The notes beneath the pieces were generated by a model that saw only the letters and a list, made by a program, of their open reading frames with translations, was not told where the DNA came from and ran no database searches. The position numbers and the translations under genes are program-made. Below are positions 47,065 through 59,508 of a stretch of DNA of 64,000 nt, one piece after another; within the stretch, counting starts at the first letter, position 1, and each line of letters opens with the position of its first letter. The DNA comes from Adineta steineri (Eukaryota; Rotifera; Eurotatoria; Adinetida; Adinetidae). Location of the stretch: positions 849,273 through 913,272 of the forward strand of contig CAJNOI010000012.1 in NCBI GenBank assembly GCA_905250115.1, written 5' to 3'.

Positions 47065-49239
47065 AGATAATATATTGTATTTGTGTGATTTGTACTGTGA
47101 ACTAACTTGGTTTTATTTTTTACCTCTATTTATATCTTTGCAAAAGAAGACAATTTGTTTGTATTAAATTTATTTGTGTATTTTTCATCATAATCATAAC
47201 AGAATCCCGTAAGTATTTTGACAAGCAGACATTCGCAATAGCCTATGCAAACAATGAATCCCTTCTATACATACATGTATGTCTGTTACTTCCTTCTTTA
47301 ATTATTTTAGAATGAAATGTACATATCTCAGACTGGAAAAAATATTTTTCCAACAAATTCTGCAATGTGACGTCTGTAACAGATCCGTTTATTTTCGTTT
47401 TTCATTATTTTTGATCAATATAAAAATCTACCAGAGTATGAATACATTTACCGTTACTTCTTTCCAGGCGATATAGAGATAAACATGAGATTTATATTCA
47501 TCTTTTATATTACTCTAATCGGAGTTTTGAACAATAGTCAAGCTGAATATGAATAAATTATCTTGAAAAATTGTATTTTTATTTTTGTGAATCTAGATCG
47601 TCTGATAATCGGTAGTGTAGTAGTAGCTGAACAAAATCTTTAAAGTCGAACGGATAGATTATCAAGTTATTGATATAAAAAATTTCTAAATGTAATAAAC
47701 AATTAAAACAAAACTACAATATTGTGTACTTATGCAAGGAAAACTTTTATTTATTATTCTTCCTGATGTATATATGAGAAAAAACATTTTTTTTAATCAA
47801 ACAACTAATATCATAAATCGAAATAAACTTAGCAAAAATTTATTAAAAAACTTTTTGTATAAAACAAATATTTTTTTATAGAGTTTGCTCATATCTTTAA
47901 TATTTGATGTTTGTTATACTGTTTCAATAGTGTCTCTAAATATTTACAGTACGTATCATTATTGATTCTATGATATTTACGCGCGCATATATCATGTCAC
48001 GGTCATTATTTCCTACCACAGGATGCATTAAAAAAATCTCAGAAATATTCTTACAGTAATTAATCATTCAGTGCATTCCTACGATTTTTTATTTCAAATA
48101 TTTACTATTTATTTTCGTCTTTGGAGCGCTTAGATATGTTATAAATGCAGGAGAGCATTGCCAGAAAACAATGGTAGAACAAACGAATTTTTATCTGGTT
48201 ACTTTACTCTACAAAAGATAGACTACCAGTTACACATGAATTTCAAGACTGTATATCACGAAAAAATCATTATATAGTTGATAAGAATATGCAATCAAAT
48301 TTTTTTATAAATATTATATAGAATAATAAAAACTGATCAAAATTACTTAAATTTTTTCCTGAAAGTATAGAACATATTGACCTATGTGTTATTATTCATC
48401 AACAAAATGATCAAAACTGTATTGTATACTTTTTCTATTGGATAATATATGCAATTCTTATATTTTTTTTGTCATGCTTATAAATGATTCACATATAATT
48501 GACGTAGAGTTGTGCAAAGTATTCGAAGTACTCGTACTCGTACTCGAAAGGATTTTTTTTCGTACTCGAGGATATGATCTTGGAGTTCTTAATTGTGCCT
48601 CATAAAAAATTACTATGTGATTATGTGCTGCATGGATGACATGAATTCTTGACGTCTTTTTATTTCGACTGTTTAAATATAGATTTTTCCCCCTACCAAC
48701 TATGGCAAAAACTCTAAGTCACCCTCGATACAATAGTACTCGTACTCGTACTCGTACCCGAGAAAGTTCGTACTCGCCCAGCTCTGATTTAACGTCAAAT
48801 CGTTCCTTTTATAATTTTCTAAAGTAGTTTGCATTTATTTCTCTCTTATCGTACTTGTAGATATTGGTGTTTGAATAAGATAAATGCATATATTAACATG
48901 TTAATACCACGTGTGATCGATGAAACGTGCTTTTTTTTCTTTCTGTTCTCGTAAGGTAACGTTAATACTATAGTCGAAAATCATTTTATGAAGAATGCAT
49001 GATTCATTGACTAGAAAGGAATAAAACAGCGATTTTACAAACGTCATACATCAACAGTATCTGTGTGTAATCATGTCGTCGACAGACACTCCTACGATGA
49101 AGTATGACACATATTGTTTATGTACATATAAATTCTAGAAAAGAAAAAGAAAAAAAATGGCTTTATATACTAATGTTGTGTTAGTATAAATTCAAATTAT
49201 TTATAAAGAGTTGTTATCTTTGTACAACTGATAAGCAAG
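47065..49239. other. Intergenic
   Basis: No gene. One hAT-like short element at 48505-48786; the rest is AT-rich. The ORF at 47279-47476 is unsupported. Confidence 0.55.
48505..48786. mobile_element. hAT-like non-autonomous element with (CGTACT)n ends
   Basis: 282 bp. Left TAGAGTTGTGCAAAGTA, right in reverse CAGAGCTGGGCGAGTACG; subterminal tandem GTACTC units on both sides are mutually inverted. Flanks AATTGACG and ATTTAACG could be a decayed 8-bp duplication (6 of 8 match). CAGAG ends and an 8-bp duplication fit hAT. Confidence 0.65.
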
Positions 49240-50629
49240 ATGTTTTCACATTCTATAGCAGCTGGTCTTAAAAATACACTTCCAGAAGCCACATCAATAA
49301 TTGGTGATCAAATACCAGATACTTATGATATTATTATTAGATTCCATTCGGCAGAAGTATAGTTTTGTTTGTTTTTTAATATGTGTAATATAATATCTTT
49401 TTTGATTTGCAGAAGTTACCTAGAACTGATTTAGTTGGATATACTGATCCTTATTTTGTGGCAAACATCGATCATCAAATTTCATTTACGTGAGTAATTT
49501 TTGATGAAATGTCAAAAAAAAATGAATATTTTTTTTAAATATCCATTTTAGATCCATTATTATACCTAATACTTCTGTACCAGTATGGGATGATGAAGAA
49601 TGGATTGTTCGAAATATTCCTCGTAATGCAAAACTTACTGTTAAACTCTATGATAAAGATGATGAAAAACTTGCTGATGATTATATTGGTCGATTTGTAA
49701 TTGACGATCTTATTAATTATACTCCTCCAACAAAAGGTCATAAGATTCTTGGAGCTTTTGCGAGAAATAATGGTCGTTTTCATTTATCTATTCAATCGAT
49801 GAGATCATCAGAAGAAACTCAACAACTTCCACGTTATACATTCGATGGTCCTTGTCGATTTTCTCGTCATAATTCATTAGCTATTGGCCGACTGACAATG
49901 CTCAATGCTGACTGTGTTTATTCAACATGGAAAATATCCATGAGACGACTTTCTTTTTTCTTTCCACCTGCTCAACGTCAACATTGGAATACAAATTATA
50001 AACTAGCAAGAAGCATTTTTGGTAATTGTCCACTTGCATTAGTATCAAAAAGTACAATTAAAATTGGTCATAAAGTACTCTATGGAAGTACCATAAAACA
50101 TAATGAAAATGGTCAATTGAATAATGCTGATGATCTTTGGAAATATATTTTTACAGATAATATTACACAAAGAATCAAACCATGTATTTATACATATGTT
50201 ATTGATGATTATACATGGAGATTTAGTGAGACTGGTGTACGATTCTTTACTGATATGGCAAGTAAACATGCACTATTAGCAAATGGTTCTGAATACGTTC
50301 GATATGCAGGTGAATTTCATCTTCGACCTAAATATGGATGGGATAAATTCGATGATGAATGGGAATTAGTCATTGATAATGGATCTGGTACTTACGCACC
50401 AGATCCTAACCTATTAACAAATTTGAAAGAATTATTAGTATTCAATTTTCCAGGACTCAATATATTAACATATGATTTTGAAGATCCACTGCTAAAAGAA
50501 AGTAAAGAACAGTTGAAATTAGCAATAGAAAAATATAAGCATATTACACCAACGATCGATCGACTTGTTGGTCGTTATTCACCAGAGACTTTAAATGAAT
50601 GCGATGATGAAACTTGTGCTCATTCTTAA
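49240..50629 (+). CDS. C2-domain protein, tandem copy A (423 aa)
   Basis: Exons 49240-49356, 49413-49489 and 49552-50629. The N-terminal C2 domain (residues ~28-130) has the Ca-binding Asp pattern: TDLVGYTDPYF in the first loop and LYDKDDEKLADDYIG in the third. The C-terminal ~290 residues form a conserved domain with FDGPCRFSRHNS, STWKISMRRLSFFFPPAQRQ, ADDLWKYIFTD, YVRYAGEFHLRPKYGWDKFD and ELVIDNGSGTYAPDPNLL. I recall similar C2 plus 'NSGTYAP' proteins from fungi but cannot name the domain. No signal peptide; probably cytosolic and recruited to membranes by Ca2+. Paralogue of the next gene downstream, which lacks intron 2. Confidence 0.8.
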
Positions 50630-51402
50630 TAAATTTGATAAGCTATTTTTGTGTAATATTTCTGTAGATTATATTTACTGTTTTTGAATAATATAAATTC
50701 AAGTCATCATAATAGTTAGTCTATTACAAATAATTCTATATAAACTATTGTAAAACTAATCTTATTAATAAATAAGATAAGCATAATATGAAGAAAATGA
50801 TTAATGTGGTTTGAAAAACAAAGACCATTCATGTCGAAAGTATGTCTTTGTAAACCAGGTTTTGTTTTGAGGTTTATTGACTATGTATATTTTTTTCTAT
50901 TTTTAGAAAATAGATGAGACTCTGTCTGCATTTTTTTAAAAATATTCATTACTCTGCTGTTCAATATTTAAACGTAACTATAAATCCATACTGGATTTTT
51001 GTGGCAAATACAAAATAATAAACTAAGTAGTATTTAATTCTAAAGTCTCTTCCTCAAGCGTACTAATTGAACTCACAATATACAATAAAAACTGCCTCAT
51101 CTAATCCACGAAGGATAATTACAAATAAGTTATGACGTCGATCGAATCATATTTACGTTTGTCTACTAATACACGCCCTTTTTTCTTCTTCTCTTTCTTT
51201 CTCTATTGTGTAATACATAATATATGCTCACATGTTTCAATGGTAAAACTAACGCTATTCTGTATAACAAAATGGACAGTACAAAAGAAGAAAAAAAATG
51301 ATTTATAACCCATAACGTCATTATGATCAACACGCTATTATTACTCATAAATATATATATATCGAAAAAAATCCAATACACAAAACGAACTAATAATTCT
51401 AA
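50630..51402. other. Intergenic between the two C2 genes
   Basis: 773 bp; 3' end of copy A and promoter of copy B. ORFs on both strands near 51166-51381 are noise. Confidence 0.55.
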
Positions 51403-52704
51403 ATGTCTTCGCCCTCGATATCTGATGGTCTTAAAAGTAAAATTCCCGAAACAACATTATTGGTACATAGTCAACCAGTTGATGCATATGATGTTGTTAT
51501 TCGATTTATATCAGCTGAGGTTATATTACAATAAATTTTCTTTCTAAATATGTTTTTGTTTTTTTCATAGAATGTGCCAAAAACTGATATAGTTGGACAT
51601 TCTGATCCATATTTTATAGCAAAAATTGACGATAATATAACACACACATCAGCTGTTGTAGAAAATACTGCAACACCGAAATGGGATGATGAAGAATGGA
51701 TTGTTCGAAATATTCCACTTGATGCAAAACTTTTTGTTAGTGTATATGACAAAGATGATGATCAACCTCTTGATGATTATATTGGTCAATTTGAAGTAAT
51801 TAATTTAATTAACTATCATGCACCAGATGGTGGTCATGATATTCTCGGTTTAAGTGGACATAAACATGGTAGTTTTCATTTATCTATTCAATCAATGAGA
51901 TCATCAGAAGAATCTCAACAACTTCCACGTTATACATTCGATGGTCCTTGTCGATATTTTCGTCATGATTCACTTTCCGTTGGTCGCTTGACAATGTTTC
52001 ATGCTGATTGTATTTATTCAACATGGAAAATATCAATGAGACGACTTTCTTTCTTCTTTCCACCTTATCAACGTCAACATTGGAATACAAAATATAAGTT
52101 AGCAAGAGCGATTTTTGGTAAGTGTCCACTTTCAATAGCACCACGAACTACACTTAAAATAGCTCATAAAGCTCTTTATGGACGAACCGTAAAACATAGT
52201 GAGAATGGTCGATTAAATGACGCTAATGATCTTTGGAAATATGTTTTTACAGATAAATTTACTAAAAAAATCGAACCCTGTGTTTATACATATGTTATTG
52301 ATGATCATGCATGGAGATTTAGTGAAGTTGGTTCACGACTTCTTACTGATATTGCAAGTAAACATGCACTATTAGCGAATGGTTGTGAATATGTTCGATA
52401 TGCAGGTGAATTTCATCTTCGACCTAAACACGGATGGGATAAAATAGATGATGAATGGGAGTTAGTCATTGATAATGGATCTGGTACTTATGCACCAAAT
52501 CCTGATCTATTGAAAAATTTGAAAGAATTATTAGTATTTAATTTTCCAGGACTAAATGTAGTGACATATGACCAAGAAGATCCAAAGCTCAAAGAAAGTA
52601 AAGATCAAATGAAGGTAGCAACTGAAGAAAATAAACATAAGACAATAGTAATTGATGAACTTGCTAAACTTTCTCCACTCTCGATTTCATCTAATATCCA
52701 ATAA
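51403..52704 (+). CDS. C2-domain protein, tandem copy B (416 aa)
   Basis: Exons 51403-51519 and 51571-52704. Exon 1 is 117 nt, exactly as in copy A, and joins at the same place (SAE|NVPKTDIVGH). The second intron of copy A (between SFT and SIIIPN) is absent: the frame runs on through THTSAVVENTATP. C2 Asp residues are kept (DIVGHSDPYF; VYDKDDDQPLDDYIG), and the C-terminal domain repeats all copy-A motifs (FDGPCRYFRHDS, YVRYAGEFHLRPKHGWDKID, ELVIDNGSGTYAPNPDLL). The extreme C-termini differ. Role as for copy A. Confidence 0.82.
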
Positions 52705-53880
52705 TTGTTAGATGATTCAAAATCGATGTAATATTTTGTTTTGTATATAATAAATATTTTTTCTAAGAGAAATAAATATAGAATTTTAGTTTATATTTTT
52801 TTTGAAAATTTTCAATGATAATTTTGTATAATGATACTTAATTTTATTCATTAGAGATGTAAAATATGAGAAAAGGTCGATGAAATTTTACTTATGATAT
52901 CAAGTGTATATCAATCGTAAGTACACCAATTGACCTGTTAAATGAACGTTGATTGGGCGTTTTCCGACCTCTATCGAATTTTTATAATGATATTATTGGA
53001 CTCCAATTATTTGTGTATATTTTACTTTGTACTATCTAATCATAGTCATGGTCGTATTTTTCCAAGTGCCATTCAGATTATATCTGATTTAATGTTTATA
53101 ATAAAATAAAATAAAATAAATAATAAAAAAGGTTTTCTTCATTGGTTTGAAACTGTTTTATATCATAAATACCTTAAAAATGGGTATCATATATTCATAG
53201 GAATGATTCACTAATTTTAGACTGTAAGATCTTATAAGTACATTGCTCTTTTCTATGATTGCGAAGAGTTTCGATCTATTTTTTTCTTTCTTTTCCTCAT
53301 GGTTTCGTCGTTCTTCACCAGATAGTCCAATGAATTACAACGAACTCATATAAAAAAATGGAGGTCAATGTACCCACTGTATTTTTTGTTTCTCTCGTCC
53401 AAAGTCTATAAAACACGCCTCTTTCTTCTTCGCTTTTCATAATTGCCTAAACATTTTTTTTTATTTTTTCTTCTACTATATAGTCTCTTGCAATTACTAT
53501 TATATTTTAGTTTATATTGTGCAGTAGATAGCTGGTGTTATATAAAAACTACTGCGTATAAGTAATGTAATCCTCTCTTTCTTATACTTTTATATATATA
53601 TATATATGTATTGTTTGCAAACATTATGAATTATTTTTTTAGTATTTAATAATTCTAGAGAATTCTTTACTTTTAGTTATCGAGATATGAAAACATAAAG
53701 AGATTTATACTATACACGTGTTGTTTTCTCGCATGTCTCTCCAAATGTTCGAATAATTCTTTCTTTTTCTCCATGCGTACTTAATAACCCGCGTCAAGGT
53801 CTACACCCGAAATATTCTTTTTTTTTAATATAAATGTGTTAGTTTAGAAGGAAATATTTTTGTTTCTATTTTAGATTAAA
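52705..53880. other. Intergenic upstream of the dehydrogenase
   Basis: No gene. TCTATAAAACACG near 53406 is the best TATA-like site, far enough upstream to imply a 5' UTR intron. A (TA)n run lies at about 53591-53606. Confidence 0.5.
53404..53416 (+). promoter_or_regulatory. Candidate TATA box for the dehydrogenase
   Basis: GTCTATAAAACAC in a pyrimidine-rich context about 475 bp before the start codon. Assigned by consensus only. Confidence 0.3.
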
Positions 53881-55075
53881 ATGAAAGCAGCCGTAGTTAC
53901 AGCATTTAAGAAACCACTTGAAATTAAACAAGTTGACATTCCAAAACCTGGACCAAGTGATGTTTTAATAAAAAATATTGCCTGTGGTGTATGTCATACA
54001 GATTTACATGTTGCAAATGGAGGTAAAATATCAAAAGTTTTTCTTTCTTAATAATTATTTTTATTTTCTTTTTCTTGAATAGATTGGGATATTAAACCTG
54101 AATTACCACGTATTCCAGGTCATGAAGGTATTGGTGAAATTATTGAATTAGGTTCAATGGTTGGTGATCATTTAAAAAAAGGTGACATTGTTGGTGTACC
54201 TTGGTTACATTCTACATGTCTTCATTGTGAATATTGTTTAACTGGTCGAGAAACACTTTGTAAAGGACAATCAAATTCAGGTTATTCATGTGATGGTTGT
54301 TTTGCTGAATATGCTCTTATGGATGCTAATTTTGCTGTTAAATTACCAGAAGGTATGGATCCATATACATCAGCACCACTTTATTGTGCTGGTGTAACTG
54401 TTTATAAAGCATTGAAAGTTTCTCAAGTCCGTCCTGGTGAATGGGTCTCCATTGTTGGTGTTGGTGGTCTTGGTAAATAAATAATAATAATAAGATTTAT
54501 GATGATTTGAACTTTTTATTCATAGGATCTGTTGCTGTAAGATATGCTGTAGCTATGGGAATGCGTGTTGTTACTGTTGTTGCTCCAAACGATAAAGTAA
54601 AGAGATTATAAGAAAAAAAAATTCAATTTGTTTTTTTCTTTATGATTAGACTGCTGTACAATTATCGAAAGATTGTGGAGCTGAAGAAGTTTTTGATGGA
54701 CCAGCTGATCAACATGGTAAATGGATACAAGATAAAGTTGGTGGTGTTCATGGATCAGTTATTACTGTACCAATTGTATCTGCTTTTGAACAAGCTTTTC
54801 AATCAGTTCGACGTGGTGGTCGTGTTGTTGCTGTTGCTTTACCAAATGGTAAAATGGCTGTACCAATTGTTGATTGTGTTTTAGGTGGAATTGAATTAGT
54901 TGGTTCAATTGTTGGTACACGTAAAGATTTACAAGAAGCTTTAGAAATAGCTAAACATCATAAAATTGAATGTAAAGTACAAAAACGAAAATTAGAAGAT
55001 ATTAATGAAATATTCGATGATATGATCAATTACAGAATTAGTGGTCGTATTGTTATAGATTATTCAGCTAAATAA
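53881..55075 (+). CDS. Zinc-dependent alcohol dehydrogenase (AdhP/yeast-ADH type)
   Basis: Exons 53881-54022, 54083-54472, 54526-54596 and 54650-55075 (342 aa). Catalytic zinc ligands: Cys in ACGVCHTDLH, His in PGHEG, Cys in PLYCAGVT. Structural zinc: the four Cys of STCLHCEYCLTGRETLCKG. The Rossmann loop is GVGGLGSVAVRYA. These motifs and the ~340-aa length match the bacterial AdhP and yeast ADH branch (NAD-dependent interconversion of primary alcohols and aldehydes) rather than the longer animal class I/III enzymes, so foreign ancestry is possible but not shown. Cytosolic; no targeting signal. Three 53-60-bp introns. Poly(A) signal AATAAA at 55136. Confidence 0.88.
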
Positions 55076-57156
55076 ATTTCTTATTAGGAAATTATTTAGT
55101 TTTACTTAGTCAAACAATTTTTTAAGTAAATTGAAAATAAAGTAACGATCTCCTATTAGATTATATAGAATATAGACCTTTTTTTTCCTTGCTGTTTTTA
55201 CGTAACTTTTGACTGTTCTTTTTTTTTTCTTATAATATTTTTTTTTGTTAACATCAATATTATTCTAGCTCAAATAAATTATTTTTAATAAGAATATAAA
55301 ACTATATGATTCTATAAAATAAACAAAGAAAGTTCAAGATATTATATTTTGTCAATATCGACTCATTACAAATATCAACAATGGGACACAGGAAATAGAC
55401 TATCCTGTTGTTTATTATAAAAATATATTTCTTTCAAGAATATATTGAATATAGAATGGAAATATACTGACAAATGAGGATGTAATTCTATGACATTATA
55501 TATAATTATTCACAATATGATATTTTTCAAGGAAATGTCTAGCATAAAGTCCTATGCTGTAATAATTAAATAAAGATATAATTGTTTGGCTGTATATAAT
55601 CGATGATAAGAAACATCATTGGAAAGAGAAAAAAATATACTAGACAAACAAAGACTACAATTAGCTATGGCAAAAAAAACTATATACGGAATACATGATA
55701 ATTATTGTCTAGAAAATAAATATAAGAGAAAAGGAAGTCTTTTAGATACATAACAACGTTGTAAGATGTCTTTGTCATATAAATAACATCACGAAAAGTG
55801 ACAACAATTGTATCATCTTACAATGGAAATATTTTGAATAAAAGGTAAAACTTATATATATATTATTTTTGATCAAATGATTTACTACGGCTATCAACAT
55901 ATTAGATAGTTAATTTTCCTATCTAAATATGTGTAGTTGTGAGGTTTACTTGTGTTGTTTTTTTACGTTTGGAACGATGTACTTATAAATAATAGTAAAT
56001 TTAGTTCTTAGATGTATATGTATGACATGTGAAAAAGTAACTTAATCATAACTGTCATCACTGAATAAACATAAAAAATCGTTTATTGATATCATTAAGG
56101 ATGGCTATAAGCTATGACCTTTTTTTATTCCAGACTTCATAGAAAATTCGAAATTTTTTAATATAATAATAACAATCCCTGAAATAGTTATAATTATAAT
56201 TTTATACTGAATGAAGGGAAAAATGACGTTAAACACCTTCATTTTATTGAAAATAAACATGTGTATGTGTTCTGCATAGATTATTCTTATTATTTTTTTT
56301 TGTCATTGACATATTCAATGAAAGTGTGAATACAAGCAAGGTAAGAAAAAAAAAGTAACGAACATCATCTATCATTAAAGAAATTAATTTCTTTGATTTT
56401 ACATTCATCAGCTATATTGTATTATATAAAATATTCGAAAGTACATCTTTAAACAATAATAATTCTATTAGGTAATGAAAAATAATCGATTTAATATTGA
56501 TAATAGTATTTTAAAGAGTTAGTATTTTAATTAATATTCGATTTTATATTGTAAAAATTTTTTGTATAAATCTGATATATCAATAAACATATGTTCTCCA
56601 TAGGTAATTGATTGCTATCTTCGTCAAAAACATGATTGATACTAATGTCTGTAGTTACCCTATCAGTATTTTTTTACGTTAAATAGTCATAGAGCATGTA
56701 TAGAAATTGAAAAACGAAAGAGAAGAAAAGAAAAAAAAGTTGTTTGTGTCAATTCAAATCAAAGGAAAAAACAACATGTACAGGTAACGATCTATGTATT
56801 GACTTTTTAAGAAATAAAATCATTTTTATTTGTTAAATTTACAAGATGTTTTTCTTTTAAGAAGATTAATCATTCTTTAAAAATAATTAGAATTTTTTTT
56901 AAATTTGTATTTCATTTTAATTTCGTAATCTTATTTTTGAATTTAATTGGTTATAATGAACCTATAATAATTTTGACGTTTTTTTTTTTTTGCATTATGA
57001 TGGTATCTCAGTCAATGTCATAATTTCGAGAAAATTAGATGAAGGAACATATTAAACGATAAGAAAAAAACCTAACATATGTGAAAAGTTAGGCTTCTTT
57101 GACGCCTAATTTTTAATACTTTTTTCTTGTTCTTTTGCAACAGATTATTTAAAATC
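55076..57156. other. Intergenic, 2.1 kb
   Basis: AT-rich without recognisable gene or repeat. TTTGCAACAG just before 57145 could be an acceptor of a 5' UTR intron of the next gene. Confidence 0.5.
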
Positions 57157-59340
57157 ATGGGTATATGTAATGGAAAACAAGAATCATCGAAACAAAATAT
57201 TCTAAATAAAAATCAATATGAATATCTTTTATCTATGGATAATATGAAGAAAATACCAATTGTTACTCTTGAACAAGCTGTTATACCTCTTGTTCCATTT
57301 CTACCAACTATTCAAACATATGTTTGTGTAGTAAAAGAAAAATGTGAAAATCCAGCTGATGGATTAACATGTGATGAATCAGCATCAATAATGCTTTATT
57401 CAATGGGATGGCAACCATTAAACGAATGTCTTTATGTTGTTTTAAATACTACATTACGTTCAATAAATCAAGAAACTCTTCAACCATGGTTTTTATATTT
57501 AAAACTTTTATTTACTGCACTTTTACATCTTCCATCAAGTCAATTAGTTGTCTATCGTGAGAATAATTCTGATTTAAGTAAACAATATAAAATAAATGAA
57601 AATTTTACATGGTGGGATTTTTCATTATGCACAATATTAAATGAGGATTATTTACAATCGAATAAATATTTAAATAAAACCGAAATACAAACAATATTTA
57701 TAATTGAATGTAATACAATCAAAGATATTCGTAAACATACTTATTTTCAATCGGATAATTCCGTATTAATTTTACCTGGTACACAATTTAAAGTTCTTGA
57801 TTGTTTAGATCATAATGATAATAATTATTATTTAATAAAACTTCAAGAAATTCAATCATCATTTCTTTTACAAAAAGTACGTTAATATTATTTTTTTTTG
57901 TATAAAAAATAGCATTAAGTTTAATTATTAATTTAGCAAATTTCTAATATTAAACCAAGAAATTTTTTAAGAAGGTAATTTAAAAAAATGGTGTCTGTTT
58001 TTTTTTGTTCTAAATCGATGAATTATTTTAGATTTTGGTCATGTGGAAAAAAAGAATCAAAAAAATCTTTATCCAATGAAAAATCTCCAGTATTAAATAG
58101 TAATATTCGTAGTATACCACTCGATCAAATACTTGCTGAAAATAATCGTAGTTGGACTGTTAATTTAGATGAACAAAATATAACAGATCGAGATATGAAA
58201 TTTATTGTTAAAAAAGTTATTAATAAAAAACGTTATAAACGTATTCGATTACGTGATAATAATATAACGTCACAAGGTGCATTAATTTTAGCTGATGGTT
58301 TACATAATAATACAACATTAGAATCATTAGATCTTCGAAATAATTATATTGAAGATTTAGGTGTACAATCATTAGCATTAGCAGTTATACATTCAAATCT
58401 TAAAACACTTAATCTGGAATCAAATGGTATTACATATGAAGGTGCACAATATTTAGCTGAAATGCTTAAATATAATCATACAATAACAGAATTATATTTA
58501 TCAAAAAACCATTTAGGTGATAAAGGAGTGAAATTATTAGTAGATGCACTGAATAATAATGATACAAAACATCATGTGAATCATGATAATAAAGGGGTAA
58601 AAATTTAATTTTATATTTTACGTTCTAGTACTAATTATTTCTGATTATAATTTATCAAGTCATTTTTTGTCTAGTCAGTATATCAGAAAAAAATTGTAGG
58701 TGAGGGGAGGAGCTGGAGTCGTTTTTAAGCAGAAGTAAACCATTCGTAGATTAGGGGCTGAACTTGAGATGTGTAGAACCGGGATTGGGATCAAAAAGAT
58801 CAAACTTTACCGGAACCGGGACCAAAAGAAAAGCTGTGCCGGGACCGGGGCCTAAAAAGGTTTGGTCCCGTACATCTCTAGGCTGAACCCTTTCCGATTA
58901 CGCGCTTATCCTGATACATAAAATATATGTAATTCATTATAAAAATTTTCTGTTAGATATGTACGATCAATTCATCGGTTCTTCAACATCTATATCTTGG
59001 TCAAAATGATATAACAGATATTGGAATAGAATATATTGCTGAAATGCTAAGAATTAATCGTATGTTAACATGGCTATGGTTATCTGGTAATGAAATTGGA
59101 AATAATGGTGTTGAACTATTATCGAATACACTTGCGAATCATAATACAAATCTTGAATGGCTATTTCTTAATTCAAATAAGGCTATTGACGATGCAAGTA
59201 TTGATGCTTTGATACGTATGCTTAGACGTAATCATTCTTTAAAAACAATCTATATAAATAATTGTAATTTATCGGATATGGCTAAGCAAAGACTTATTGA
59301 AATAACTAAAATGAAAAAAGACTTCGATTTAGAAGTTTAA
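57157..59340 (+). CDS. ADP-ribosyltransferase-like domain fused to leucine-rich repeats (568 aa)
   Basis: Proposed exons 57157-57876, 57937-57974, 58032-58596, 58957-59340; every junction is GT-AG and in phase. The N-terminus MGICNGKQ is a possible N-myristoylation/palmitoylation signal. Residues ~35-235 follow the bdelloid ARTC-like pattern (NPADGLTCDESASIMLYSMG, WFLYLKLLFTALLHLPS, VVYRENN with Arg134, WWDFSLCT with Ser156, LILPGTQFKV). In R-S-ExE enzymes an E-x-E precedes the VL strand; here it is D200-N-S202, so the catalytic Glu is missing. Residues ~253-568 are RNI-type LRRs (LESLDLRNNYIEDLGVQSLA). If introns 1-2 are not removed, two genes 9 bp apart would result (ending near 57885 or 57978, and starting at 57988). 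Arrangement suggests an intracellular membrane-associated sensor or scaffold (inference). Confidence 0.7.
58764..58880. mobile_element. hAT-like MITE in an intron of the ART-LRR gene
   Basis: 117 bp, ends TTGAGATGTG and (reverse) TAGAGATGTA, subterminal GAACCGGG/CGGGACC repeats, flanked by a perfect 8-bp duplication GGCTGAAC (58756-58763 and 58881-58888). Lies inside the 360-bp intron 58597-58956. Family resemblance to the foldback at 8715. Confidence 0.85.
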
Positions 59341-59508
59341 ATTTTTCTCTTGTATATATATATATTATTATTTTTATAATATGAAAAGAATAGATAAATT
59401 ACAAACAGTTTCAAATTCCTGCTAATGAATACTATTCTATATATTTTGTATTCACCGGTTTTGTTAGAAATATATTGAAAATTATTTTACAGTAAATAAA
59501 ACAAGTTC

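Noticed and set aside
51884-52144. Minus-strand ORF in C2 copy B
   Set aside because: Antisense to a conserved coding exon; no equivalent open frame in copy A.
52870-52980. Possible small TIR element (GGTCGAT ... CGACCT)
   Set aside because: Inverted arms are only 6-7 nt and no target duplication is visible.
57988-59340. LRR part as an independent gene starting at ATG 57988
   Set aside because: Possible, but the ATG sits inside a well-formed 57-bp intron and the splice phases join it to the upstream ART domain; kept as the alternative in the feature.
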